A stretch of 64,000 nt of DNA from Palsa-504 sp963822765 (GTDB lineage Bacteria > Actinomycetota > Actinomycetes > Streptosporangiales > Streptosporangiaceae). The stretch is from positions 310,001 through 374,000 of the forward strand of contig CAWGJL010000007.1 of the NCBI GenBank assembly GCA_963822765.1, given 5' to 3'. Position numbers and translations under genes: made by a program. Of the stretch, positions 21,704 to 29,910 are shown piece by piece. The notes under the pieces were generated by a model. It was not told the DNA's origin. It was given only the letters and a program-made list of their open reading frames with translations, and did no database searches. Each line of letters opens with the position of its first letter. The first letter of the stretch is position 1.

Positions 21704-21721
21704 TTGTGAACCGCTTCACAA
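21704..21721. promoter_or_regulatory. Rex-type redox operator upstream of menJ-nuo
   Basis: TTGTGAACCGCTTCACAA is a perfect inverted repeat (7-base arms, 4-base centre) and matches the actinobacterial Rex operator TGTGAACNNNTTCACA. Rex is an NADH/NAD+-sensing repressor known to control respiratory genes in Streptomyces. It sits 20 bases before the chosen menJ start and at the head of the menJ-nuoA-N run. No rex gene is in the window. Confidence 0.78.
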
Positions 21722-21831
21722 ATTCTTTGCCTTCAGTTTAGACCCCCATGGGCCTCGCCATACGCGGGGTTAGCGATGTCGGCCGCCCGGGCGATGCGCG
21801 AAGCCGTGCGCTGCGCGGAGCCGTGCGCCGG

Positions 21832-22571
21832 TCAGCCGGGCTGGCCGCTCGCCTCCGGGGCCCGCCGGGCGACGTGCACCGCGACCACGCCCAGGCTCAG
21901 GTCGCGCCAGCGCACCGCCGACCAGCCCGCCGCCTCGATCACCCCGGCCAGCTCACGCTGAGCCGGCCAGTCCGCGATCGACTCGGCCAGGTACTGGTAG
22001 GCCTCGGCATTTCGCGCCGTCCGCCGCGCGATCGCCGGGAGGACATTGATCAGGTAACGCCGGTACAGCATATCCAGGGGGCCGATCGTGATCGTGCTGA
22101 ACTCGCACACCACCAGCCGGCCCCGGGCCGGGTGACCCGGCGCATCTCGGCCAGCGCGGCGGCCGGGCTGGCCACGTTGCGCAGCCCGAACGAGATCGTC
22201 ACCGCGTCGAACGCCTCGTCGCGGAACGGCAGGCGCAGCGCGTCCCCCGCGACCAGGCCCAGGCGCCCGGCGCCGCGCTGGGTCCGGCCCGCCCGCTGGG
22301 ACTGACCGGCCCGGAGCATCCCCAGGGAGAAGTCGCAGGCCACGCAGTCGGCGCCGGTGGCGGTGAACGACAGGGCGGACGTCCCGGTGCCGGCCGCCAG
22401 GTCCAGCACGCGGGTCCCCGGGCCCGCCCCGGTGATCCGGGCCACGGCCCGGCGCCACAGCCGGACCTGGCCCGCGGACAAGATGTCGTTCAGCAGGTCG
22501 TAGCGTTCGGCGATGCCGTCGAACATCGCCGCGACATCGCCCGGCTGCTTGTCCAGATCGGCACGGGTCAT
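21832..22571 (-). CDS. menG: Demethylmenaquinone methyltransferase (frameshifted as sequenced)
   Basis: SAM-dependent C-methylation of demethylmenaquinone, the last step of menaquinone synthesis. The first frame carries MFDGIAERYDLLNDILS, the SAM motif VLDLAAGTGTSAL and ISFGLRNVASPAAAL, all UbiE/MenG signatures. At RVTRPGG (about 22122) one G is missing from a G run; the next frame continues LVVCEFSTI, LDMLYRRYL and AEAYQYLAESI to the stop at 21832. Corrected length is 246 residues. It lies 9 bases downstream of the S9 peptidase gene and 150 bases before menJ. Confidence 0.88.
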
Positions 22572-22580
22572 GGCCTCAGC

Positions 22581-24758
22581 CTAGAGCAGCGCGGGGCGCT
22601 GCCATTCCTGGCCGAGAACGTGCTCGGCCAGGAAGGCGTAGACCGTCTCGTACCAGATCCGCGCGTTGCCGGGGCTGAGGATCCAGTGGTTCTCGTCCGG
22701 GAAGTACAAGAACTTGGCCTGCGCCCCGTGCCGGGACAGGTCCCACCACAGCCGCAGCGCCTCGCCCACCGGCACCCGGTAGTCCTTGTCGCCGTGGATG
22801 ACCAGCATCGGGGTCCGGATCCGCTCGATGTGCCGGTGCGGCGAGTTCTTCTCGTACATCTCGGGCTGGGTGAGCGGGTCGCCGAACTGCGGCCGCCAGA
22901 ACATCGGGTAGTCGGTGGTGCCGAACATCTGGTCCAGCACCCACAGCCCGGCGTGGCTCACGATCGCCTGGAACCGGTCGGTGTGGCCGGCGATCCAGTT
23001 GGCCATGTAGCCGCCGTAGGAGCCGCCCATCATGCCGACCCGGTCCGCGTCGATGTCCGGGCGGGCCATGACCGGCTCGGTCACGGCCATGATGTCGGCG
23101 AACGGCCGGGTACCCCAGTCGTGGTACCCGCGGGCGATGAACTCCTGCCCGTAGCCGGTGGACAGGGCCGGGTCGGGCAGCAGCACGGCGTAGCCGCGGG
23201 CCGCCATGAGCCACGGGTTCCACCGCCAGGACCAGGCGTTCCAGCTGCTCATCGGGCCGCCGTGGACCCAGAGCAGCAGCGGCGCGGGGTGGTCGGGCGA
23301 CGCGCCGTCGGGCAGCACGAGCCACGCCCGGATGTTCTGGCCGTCGTCGGTGGCCGCCTGCACCTCGGTCAGCCGGCCCGGCACCGCCAGCGGCGTGCCC
23401 GGGCTGTCCAGGGCGGCCGGGCCGGCCGCGCCCGGATCAAGGTTCAGGTCGATCCGGACCGGGGTGGGCGGCGAGCCCACCGTGGAGCGCATCGCGTACA
23501 GGTACCGGCCGTCCGGGGCGGGATTCAGGTCGGTGTACGCACCGTCGTCGCCGGTCACCCGGGTCACCTCGCCGGTGCGCGGGTCGACGCGGAACACCGG
23601 CCGCCGGCCGTCGTCGTCGGCGGCGAAGTACACCGCCTGGGAGTCGGGCGACCAGGCGGCCTCGGCGGGCCACCGGTCCAGGCCGGGCAGCAGGTCGCGG
23701 CCGGCGTCCCCGTCCGGGCCCGCGCCGTTGACGCCCAGCACGACCAGGGTGACGTCCGGCGGGCGTTCCGGGGTGGTCTGCGTTTCACGCTGGCAGAGGA
23801 TGAACCGCCCGTCGGGCGAGACGCGGGGCGCCTCGAAGTTGTACTCCGGCGCGCTGAGCAGCACCCGGCGTTTGCCGGTGGCGACGTCGATCATGACCAG
23901 CTCGGCGTGCGACTGCCCGGCCGGGTGCCACCGCTGCCATCCGGTGATCACCGAGGCGCCGTCCGGGGTCAGCTCGAACGCCTCCTCGTCGAGCGCACGG
24001 CCCGGCTCCGGGGTCAGGTCACGCAGGCCGGTGAACTCCTCGCCCGTCCCGGCCGCCTCGGCCGTCCCGCCTGGCCTGGCCGCCTTGCCCGTCCCGGTTG
24101 CCTCGCCGAGCAGGTCCGGGTCGACCGCGAACAGCCGGACCTGGTCCGGGCCGAGGTCGTGATCCCAGAACCTGATCGGGGCCGACTCGTGCAAGATGGC
24201 CGTCACCCCGGCATCGCCGCGCTCCTTGCGCAGCTTGGCGTCGTCCGCGGCGCTGTTCCCGCCGGGCGCTCCGTCCTGACCCGCGGCCGGCAGCACCGTC
24301 GAGCTCAGCACGACGGTTCCGGCGTCCCGGGCCACCTCCGCGGCCGTGACCCCGCCGGGCAGCGCGGCCACGATCCGGGCCTCGCCCCCGCCGGGGGGCA
24401 GCAGCCACAGCGCGGCGCCCTCGGCGTCCGCTTGCCGGGCCGGGCTGGCACCGGGATCGGGCCGCCTGGACGTGAACAGCAGCGAGCCGTCGGGCAGGAA
24501 CCGCGGGCTGGCCTCACCCTCCGCGGACCGGGTCAGCCGGCGCGCGGGCCCGCCCCCGGGATCGATGCGCCACAGGCTGGTCAGGTACTTCTTCCGGTCC
24601 GGGCTCAGCGTCTGCACCGCCGCGGCCAGCCAGGTCCCGTCCGGCGCCAGCCGCAGCGCGGTTACCCGCGGGATCGCCACGAAGTCCGCCAGGTCGTGGA
24701 ACGGGGTCGTCGTCCGGCTACCCTCAGCAGGCGTTTCAGCGCTCACAGTCACTCCCAT
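22581..24758 (-). CDS. S9-family serine peptidase (prolyl oligopeptidase / acylaminoacyl-peptidase type)
   Basis: Cytoplasmic serine peptidase with an N-terminal beta-propeller (about residues 15-460) and a C-terminal alpha/beta-hydrolase domain. Catalytic residues are visible: Ser in GGSYGGY (about 581), Asp in HGDKDYRVP (about 659) and His in PDENHW (about 691); the oxyanion segment is LLLWVHGGP. Start ATG 24758 has GAGG upstream; an open extension to 24893 looks non-coding (Cys/Arg-rich). No signal peptide. It precedes menG closely and may be co-transcribed with it, but no functional link to quinone synthesis is evident. Confidence 0.88.
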   Translation of the reverse strand: MGVTVSAETPAEGSRTTTPFHDLADFVAIPRVTALRLAPDGTWLAAAVQTLSPDRKKYLTSLWRIDPGGGPARRLTRSAEGEASPRFLPDGSLLFTSRRPDPGASPARQADAEGAALWLLPPGGGEARIVAALPGGVTAAEVARDAGTVVLSSTVLPAAGQDGAPGGNSAADDAKLRKERGDAGVTAILHESAPIRFWDHDLGPDQVRLFAVDPDLLGEATGTGKAARPGGTAEAAGTGEEFTGLRDLTPEPGRALDEEAFELTPDGASVITGWQRWHPAGQSHAELVMIDVATGKRRVLLSAPEYNFEAPRVSPDGRFILCQRETQTTPERPPDVTLVVLGVNGAGPDGDAGRDLLPGLDRWPAEAAWSPDSQAVYFAADDDGRRPVFRVDPRTGEVTRVTGDDGAYTDLNPAPDGRYLYAMRSTVGSPPTPVRIDLNLDPGAAGPAALDSPGTPLAVPGRLTEVQAATDDGQNIRAWLVLPDGASPDHPAPLLLWVHGGPMSSWNAWSWRWNPWLMAARGYAVLLPDPALSTGYGQEFIARGYHDWGTRPFADIMAVTEPVMARPDIDADRVGMMGGSYGGYMANWIAGHTDRFQAIVSHAGLWVLDQMFGTTDYPMFWRPQFGDPLTQPEMYEKNSPHRHIERIRTPMLVIHGDKDYRVPVGEALRLWWDLSRHGAQAKFLYFPDENHWILSPGNARIWYETVYAFLAEHVLGQEWQRPALL

Positions 24759-24861
24759 TACCTCGATAAGCCGCCGTTCCGCACCATACCCATCACGGTG
24801 CGCGGTCTCCCGCTCGCCCGCTCGGCGCCTCGGGCGCCGCCGACAACAGGTGAACGCCACT

Positions 24862-24885
24862 CCCTGATGGCAAGAGCCATCAGGG
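24862..24885 (-). terminator. Perfect 10-base hairpin after cysN
   Basis: CCCTGATGGC (24862-24871) and GCCATCAGGG (24876-24885) pair perfectly around AAGA in the 229-base gap between cysN and the S9 peptidase gene. The position just after the cysDN operon suits a terminator, but there is no T-tract, so it may be Rho-assisted or only a barrier hairpin. Confidence 0.45.
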
Positions 24886-24987
24886 TGCCACATGCAGCGG
24901 TTGGCGAGCCTCGCCCGTGAGGCGTGAGGAGCGGACGATGCTGTAGTGCGAGTGCGCTCGCTGACTGGCCTCGGTGATCATGGCGGT

Positions 24988-26295
24988 CTAGCGGGCGTCG
25001 GTGATCATGGCCGCGCCGACCGTGGCGTTGGTGGCCTCGTCGATCAGGATCAGGCCGCCGGTGGTCCGGTTCCGGGCGTAGGGATCACAGAAGATGGGCT
25101 GGGTCAGGCGGAGCCGGACCCGGCCGACTTCGTTCAGGCTGAGCTGGGTCGCGGTTTCGTCGCGGTGCAGGGTGTTCACGTCGATCCGGTAGTGCAGGTC
25201 GGTGACGATGGCCTTCACCGTGCGCGAGGTGTGCTTGACCACCAGCCTGCTGCGCCGGGCCAGGACCTGGTCCGAGGACATCCAGCACAGCATGGCCTCG
25301 ATGTCCTGCGCGACCGCGGGCCGGTTGTTCGGGCGGCAGATCATGTCGCCCCGGGAGATGTCCACGTCGTCGTCGAGCAGCAGCGTCACCGACATGGGCG
25401 CGAACGCCTCCGCCACCGGCGTGCCGGCCGCCTCCACGCCGCGGATCCGGGTGGTGAAGCCGGACGGCAGGTGCAGCACCTCGTCGCCCGGCTTGAGCAC
25501 GCCGCCCGCGACCTGGCCGGCGTAGCCGCGGTAGTCGTGCAGCGCGGCGTCGGTGGCGGCCTGCGGCCGGATGACGTACTGCACCGGGAACCGGACGTCG
25601 ATCAGGTTCCGGTCCGAGGCGATGTGCACGTGCTCGAGGTGGTGCAGCAGCGAGGGCCCGTCGTACCAGGGCATGTTGGCCGACCGGTCGACCACGTTGT
25701 CCCCGTGCAGCGCGGAGATCGGCACGAAGGTCAGGTCGCCGATGTCCAGCCGGGAGGCGAACGCGGAGAACTCCTCGCAGATCCGCTCGAACACGTCGGC
25801 CCGGTAGTCGACCAGGTCCATCTTGTTCACCGCGAGCACCATGTGCGGCACCCGGAGCAGCGTGGTCAGGAATGCGTGCCGGCGGGACTGCTCGGTCAGC
25901 CCGTTGCGCGCGTCGACCAGCACCACGGCCAGGTCGGCCGTTGACGCGCCGGTCACCATGTTGCGCGTGTACTGGATGTGGCCCGGGGTGTCGGCGATGA
26001 TGAACTTCCGCCGGGGCGTCGCGAAGTACCGGTAGGCGACGTCGATGGTAATTCCCTGTTCCCGCTCGGCGCGCAGCCCGTCGGTGAGCAGGGCCAGGTT
26101 GGTATAGTCCTCGCCCCGGTCCCGGCTGGTCCGCTCGACCGCCTCCAGCTGGTCGGCGAAGATCGACTTGGAGTCATACAGCAGCCGCCCGATCAGCGTC
26201 GACTTTCCGTCGTCCACCGATCCGGCCGTGGCGAACCGCAGAATGTCCATTCGGGGGGTTCCGGGGGGTCGCCCCCCCGGGCTAGCAACAGTCAT
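24988..26295 (-). CDS. cysN: Sulfate adenylyltransferase subunit 1 (GTPase)
   Basis: GTP-hydrolysing subunit of ATP sulfurylase; with CysD it makes adenosine 5'-phosphosulfate. 435 residues. G-motifs: GSVDDGKST (P-loop), DTPGH and NKMD, followed by EF-Tu-like beta barrels. There is no fused APS kinase domain. ATG 26295 shares its A with the cysD stop (TGATG) and has GAGGGG upstream. The usual CysN N-terminus, MDILRFATAGSVDDG, begins at ATG 26250; the 15 extra residues are encoded mostly by a dispersed repeat (26253-26280). Confidence 0.93.
   Translation of the reverse strand: MTVASPGGRPPGTPRMDILRFATAGSVDDGKSTLIGRLLYDSKSIFADQLEAVERTSRDRGEDYTNLALLTDGLRAEREQGITIDVAYRYFATPRRKFIIADTPGHIQYTRNMVTGASTADLAVVLVDARNGLTEQSRRHAFLTTLLRVPHMVLAVNKMDLVDYRADVFERICEEFSAFASRLDIGDLTFVPISALHGDNVVDRSANMPWYDGPSLLHHLEHVHIASDRNLIDVRFPVQYVIRPQAATDAALHDYRGYAGQVAGGVLKPGDEVLHLPSGFTTRIRGVEAAGTPVAEAFAPMSVTLLLDDDVDISRGDMICRPNNRPAVAQDIEAMLCWMSSDQVLARRSRLVVKHTSRTVKAIVTDLHYRIDVNTLHRDETATQLSLNEVGRVRLRLTQPIFCDPYARNRTTGGLILIDEATNATVGAAMITDAR
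26253..26280 (+). repeat. Dispersed G-run/C-run palindrome, copy 2 (in cysN 5' end)
   Basis: Same element as at 4451-4481 and 33114-33139: GGGGGGTTCC, a G run, TCG, then a C run. It lies between the cysD/cysN junction and the ancestral-looking cysN start, and remains in frame, adding Pro/Gly-rich residues to the N-terminus of CysN. Confidence 0.6.
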
Positions 26296-27206
26296 CAGAA
26301 GTACCCCTCGCGCTTGCGGTCTTCCATCGCTGCCTCGCTGGTCCGGTCGTCGGCCCGGGTCTGGCCGCGCTCGGTGATCCGGGTCGCGGCCACCTCGGCG
26401 ATCACGTCGGCGACCGTGGCCGCGGTGGAAGCCACCGCGCCGGTGCAGGTCATGTCGCCCACCGTCCGGTACCGCACGGTCGCGGTGAACAGCGGCTCGT
26501 CCTCGCCGCGGGTCACATACGGGTTCTCGGCCAGCAGCAGGCCGTCCCGTTCGAAGACCGGCCGCTCGTGCGCGTAGTAGATGGACGGGATGGCCAGTTC
26601 TTCGCGGTCGATGTAGGCCCACACGTCCAGCTCAGTCCAGTTGGACAGCGGGAACACCCGGATGTGCTCGCCGCGGCGGATCCGGGCGTTGTACAGGTTC
26701 CACAGCTCGGGCCGCTGGTTCTTCGGGTCCCACTGGCCGAACTCGTCCCGGAACGAGAACACCCGCTCCTTGGCCCGGGCCTTCTCCTCGTCCCGCCGCG
26801 CGCCGCCGAACAGCGCGTCGAACCGCTGCTCCTCGATGGCGTCCAGCAGGGTCACCGTCTGCAGCCGGTTCCGGCTGGCGTGCCGGCCGGTCTCCTCGAC
26901 CGCCCGCCCCGCGTCGATGGACTCCTGCACGGAGGCGACGATGAGCCGCACGCCGAGCTCGGCCACCCGGCGGTCGCGGAACTCGAGCACCTCGGGGAAG
27001 TTGTGCCCGGTGTCCACGTGCATGACCGGGAACGGGATCCGGGCCGGCCAGAACGCCTTCTCGGCCAGGGCCAGCATCACGATCGAGTCCTTGCCGCCGG
27101 AGAACAGCAGCACGGGCCGCTCGAACTCCGCGGCGACCTCCCGCATCACGTGGACCGCCTCGGCTTCGAGCACGTCGAGCTGGGACAGCTGGTAATCAGG
27201 ACGCAT
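26295..27206 (-). CDS. cysD: Sulfate adenylyltransferase subunit 2
   Basis: Catalytic adenylyl-transferring subunit of ATP sulfurylase, 303 residues. The PP-loop LLFSGGKDSIVML is near residue 32, with GARRDEEKARAKER and the C-terminal RYRTVGDMTCTGAV typical of CysD. Start ATG 27206 (MRPDYQLSQLD) follows GGGAAG; the longer open frame to 27377 is the shadow of cysQ. Its 5' end overlaps the corrected cysQ stop by 11 bases, giving the order cysQ-cysD-cysN. Confidence 0.95.
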   Translation of the reverse strand: MRPDYQLSQLDVLEAEAVHVMREVAAEFERPVLLFSGGKDSIVMLALAEKAFWPARIPFPVMHVDTGHNFPEVLEFRDRRVAELGVRLIVASVQESIDAGRAVEETGRHASRNRLQTVTLLDAIEEQRFDALFGGARRDEEKARAKERVFSFRDEFGQWDPKNQRPELWNLYNARIRRGEHIRVFPLSNWTELDVWAYIDREELAIPSIYYAHERPVFERDGLLLAENPYVTRGEDEPLFTATVRYRTVGDMTCTGAVASTAATVADVIAEVAATRITERGQTRADDRTSEAAMEDRKREGYF

Positions 27207-28078
27207 TCGTGACTTCCCGGATCGCTTGCAGGAGCGTGCCCGCGAGCGCGGGCCGACAGACCAGGATATCCGGCATCCAGCAGGTTGGCCTGGTTGTAGG
27301 CCAGCGCCGACCCGTCGATGCGCGAGGCGTGGTACCCGGCGGCCCGCGCCACCGCGACGGGCGCGGCGGTGTCCCATTCGTAGAACCCGCCCGCGTGCAC
27401 GTACGCGTCAGCCTCACCGCAGACCACGGCGGCCACCTTAGCTCCGGCTGACCCGAGCGGCACCAGTTCCGCATCAATAAGATCGGAAATATTCCGAACG
27501 AAGCCTGGTGCTCGCGTCCGGCTCACCACGATCCTGACCCGCCCGTCGCCTTCCCGGGTCTCAGCAGTCCCGCCAGCCTCCTCACGCTCGCCAGCCGCGT
27601 CGCTCCGCGCACCGCCGCCGACCCGATGGACCATCGGTGTCGCTATAGCCGCATCGATGGACCATTGGTGCGGTTCGCCGGGGGTGGCGCCAGGGGAGGC
27701 GGTGGACAAGACGTAGCCCTGGGCGGGGAGCGCGACGGCGCCGGCGGTGAGCTCGCCGGGTCCGGTCCGCTCCCACAGGGCAACGTGGACGGCCCAGTCG
27801 GTGCGCCCCGGATCGCCGAACTCCCTGGTCCCGTCCAGCGGGTCGACGATCCAGACCCGGCTCGCGGTCAGCCGGGCCGGGTCGTCGGCGCCCTCCTCGG
27901 ACAGCACCACGTCGCCGGGACGGCGGTCCGCGAGCGCCGCGGTCAAGAACTCGTGCGAGAGCCGGTCGCCCGCCTTGCGCAGCAGGTCCGGCTCGCCGCC
28001 GCGGGCCCGCAGCTCGAGCAGCCGGCGCCCCGCCTCGGCGGCCAGGTCCCGGGCGAGTTCGTGGTCGTCAGCGGTCAC
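27196..28078 (-). CDS. cysQ: 3'(2'),5'-bisphosphate nucleotidase, CysQ type (frameshift near 3' end, internal repeat)
   Basis: Inositol-monophosphatase-fold phosphatase that removes PAP/PAPS made by sulfate activation. Metal-site motifs are visible: SEEGADD, DPLDGTREF and, C-terminally, GGFYEWDTAAPVAV. The GTG at 28078 overlaps the pth stop. A C inserted at 27277/27278 breaks the frame; the other frame ends ...PDILVCRPALAGTLLQAI at 27196. Corrected length is about 293 residues. Codons at about residues 136-152 (IDAAIATPMVHR) are formed by a dispersed palindromic repeat inserted in frame between beta strands and probably form a surface loop. Confidence 0.87.
27622..27670 (+). repeat. Dispersed double-palindrome repeat, copy A (inside cysQ)
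   Basis: CCGATGG-A-CCATCGG (27623-27637) is followed by TGTCGCTATAGCCGCA and a second, imperfect palindrome TCGATGGACCATTGG. The whole unit matches the element at 48091-48143 at most positions. It lies in frame within cysQ. Confidence 0.65.
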
Positions 28079-28671
28079 GGCGCGGGCTCCTCCGCGTGGT
28101 AGAGGTTCTGCGCCGCGGTCAGGCCCTGGGCGACCAGCGCCTCGGTGGCGTCCGCGCACCGGTCGACCAGGAACGGCAGGTCCTTGCGCTCGGCGGCGCT
28201 GAAGTCGCGCAGCACGAAGGCGGCCGGATCCATCCGGCCCGGCGGCCGGCCGATGCCGAACCTGACCCGGTAGTACTCGCGCGTGCCGAGCGCCTGCGTG
28301 ATCGAGCGGAGCCCGTTGTGGCCGTTGTCGCCGCCGCCCAGCTTCAGCCGGACCGCGCCGAACGGGATGTCCAGCTCGTCGTGCACGACCACCAGCCGCT
28401 CGGGCGGGACCTTGTAGAACGCGGTCAGCGCCGCGACCGGCCGCCCGGACAGGTTCATGTAAGAGCGCGGCCAGGCCAGGGTGACCGGCACCCCGGCCAG
28501 CCGGCCTTCGGCGATGTCGTTGCCGGACCGGTGCGGCTTGAACCGAGCCCCGGGCCCGCAGGCCCGCTCGGCGAGCAAACCGGTCACCATGTGCCCGACG
28601 TTGTGCCGGTTGCCCGCGTACTCCGGCCCCGGGTTGCCCAGGCCGGCGATGATCCAGCGGTCCCCGGTCAG
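28075..28671 (-). CDS. pth: Peptidyl-tRNA hydrolase
   Basis: Releases tRNA from stalled peptidyl-tRNA; essential in bacteria. Family motifs: GLGNPGPEYAGNRHNVGHM at the N-terminus with the catalytic His, then YMNLSG, VVHDELDIPFG and GGDNGHNGLRS. The first ATG (28590) would remove the conserved GLGNPG segment, so translation must start upstream. The only plausible site is CTG 28671, which overlaps the rplY stop (CTGA) and has GGAG 8 bases upstream, giving 198 residues. A sequencing change of GTG to CTG is an alternative. Confidence 0.9.
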   Translation of the reverse strand: MTGDRWIIAGLGNPGPEYAGNRHNVGHMVTGLLAERACGPGARFKPHRSGNDIAEGRLAGVPVTLAWPRSYMNLSGRPVAALTAFYKVPPERLVVVHDELDIPFGAVRLKLGGGDNGHNGLRSITQALGTREYYRVRFGIGRPPGRMDPAAFVLRDFSAAERKDLPFLVDRCADATEALVAQGLTAAQNLYHAEEPAP

Positions 28672-29306
28672 CCGGACTGCTCCCCGTCCCCGGCCGCGGC
28701 CTGGTCATCCACGGCCTCCGGCACCTCGTCCGTCTCCTCGGCGCCCTCGGCCGGCTCCTCGGCGGTCCGCGCGATGACGGCCAGGACCAGCGTCTCCGGG
28801 TCGACCTGCAGGGTGACGCCAGGGGGCAGCTTCAGGTCGCTGGCGTGCACCGCCTGGCCGACCTCCATGTCCGTCACGTCGACGTCGATGCCCTGCGGGA
28901 TGTTGGTCGCATCGGCCTCCAGCGGGATCTGCACCAGCTGCTGGTTGAGCATGCCGTCACCGACGGGGGAGATCTGGCCGGTCACCCGGACCGGGATCTC
29001 GACGGTGACCTTCTCGCCCCGGCGGACCAGGATCAGGTCGACGTGCTCGATGAAGCCCCGGACCGGATCCCGCTGCACCGCCTTGGGCAGGGCGATCTCG
29101 CTGCCCTTGGTCAGGCCGTCCAGGTACAGCAGGACGTTCGGCGTCTTCAGCGCGAGCATCAGCTCGTGCCCGGGCAGGCTCAGGTGGCGGGTCTCCGTGC
29201 CGTGTCCGTACAGCACGGCGGGCACCCGGCCCTCGCGGCGGCTACGGCGGGCAGCGCCCTTGCCGAACTCCGAACGAGTCTCGGCGGCGATGTGGACCTC
29301 GGGCAC
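28668..29306 (-). CDS. rplY: 50S ribosomal protein L25/general stress protein Ctc
   Basis: 5S rRNA-binding ribosomal protein of the long Ctc type, 212 residues: an N-terminal L25 domain (EVHIAAETRSEFGKGAARR, VPAVLYGHG) followed by the TL5-like C-terminal beta domain and an acidic tail. GTG 29306 with GAGGAGA 7 bases upstream. It is followed directly by pth, the usual actinobacterial pair; the usual upstream partner prs lies almost 4 kb away here. Confidence 0.93.
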   Translation of the reverse strand: MPEVHIAAETRSEFGKGAARRSRREGRVPAVLYGHGTETRHLSLPGHELMLALKTPNVLLYLDGLTKGSEIALPKAVQRDPVRGFIEHVDLILVRRGEKVTVEIPVRVTGQISPVGDGMLNQQLVQIPLEADATNIPQGIDVDVTDMEVGQAVHASDLKLPPGVTLQVDPETLVLAVIARTAEEPAEGAEETDEVPEAVDDQAAAGDGEQSG

Positions 29307-29310
29307 GGTG

Positions 29311-29817
29311 CTATCTCCTCAACTCAACGTGCGATGCGGGTACGAAGTGTAGCCGAGATAACCGAGCTAGTGCCGACGTGCCGCGATGCCGGCGTGCGGT
29401 CCCGGGCACATGAACCGCGCGACTGGAGCGACGTCGCAGCGGGCACCGTACATGAGCGTCCGCCCACGCGCTAGGCCGGGCAGCGTCCGATACGCCGTGC
29501 GGATGCGGAGTACGAGCGTTCCGCAGTCCGGCACGCGCTGAGCCACAATCGACAGGGTCCGGCATGCCCTCGGGCTTGATCGGGTGGCGGCATGCCGCTC
29601 GGGCTCGTACCGGGTCGGGCATGCCCTCGGGCTCGGTCCGGGTCCCGGCATGCCCTCGGCTTGGTCGGGTCCGGCATGCCCTCGGGCTTGGCTCGGGTCC
29701 GTGCATGCTCCTCAGGCTCGGCCGGGTCCGGCATGCCCTCGGGCTCGGTCTCGCTCGCGTTGAGCTCGGTAAAGCTAGTGCGTGCTCCAGCTCCTCGGCG
29801 ACGGCTACATTCCCCAT
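29311..29817 (-). CDS. Repeat-containing protein, candidate AfsS-like regulator partner
   Basis: A frame starts at ATG 29817 (MGNVAVAEELEHALAL) with AAAGGA 6 bases upstream, 93 bases after the AfsR-like gene on the same strand. It runs into seven tandem units whose best copies read T/K-x-PEGMPDP. As sequenced the motif moves between frames: about three single-base losses (near 29760, 29660 and 29640) shift it out and back, and the last copies are again in the ATG frame. Synonymous third-base changes (CCG/CCC, CCG/CCT) between copies support coding in the PEGMPDP frame. Streptomyces AfsS, encoded next to AfsR, is a small protein of short repeats with an MPxP core, so I infer a counterpart. The true C-terminus is uncertain. 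Confidence 0.45.
   Translation of the reverse strand: MGNVAVAEELEHALALPSSTRARPSPRACRTRPSLRSMHGPEPSPRACRTRPSRGHAGTRTEPEGMPDPVRARAACRHPIKPEGMPDPVDCGSARAGLRNARTPHPHGVSDAARPSAWADAHVRCPLRRRSSRAVHVPGTARRHRGTSALARLSRLHFVPASHVELRR
29556..29757 (-). repeat. Tandem repeat, about 28-base unit, seven copies
   Basis: The core GGCATGCC recurs at 29561, 29589, 29618, 29647, 29673 and 29730, with a degenerate copy near 29703, spaced 26-29 bases. Flanks are also shared (CCGAGCCCGAGGGCATGCCGGACC on the minus strand, shown in part). Two units are degenerate. The repeat underlies the AfsS-like reading frame and has no spacer/repeat organisation of a CRISPR. Confidence 0.75.
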
Positions 29818-29910
29818 AGTGATCCTTTCGTCTTCCTAGGCCGAAGCCAAAATAGGTGAGGGGGAGACGCGCAGCATCGTATCGGTCACAACATGATCGT
29901 TACCGGAATC

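Noticed and set aside
24862..24885. Canonical Rho-independent terminator
   Set aside because: The stem is perfect but no T-tract follows on either strand, so only a terminator-like hairpin is claimed.
29556..29757. Possible CRISPR array
   Set aside because: Units are contiguous tandem copies with no unique spacers and no cas genes nearby.
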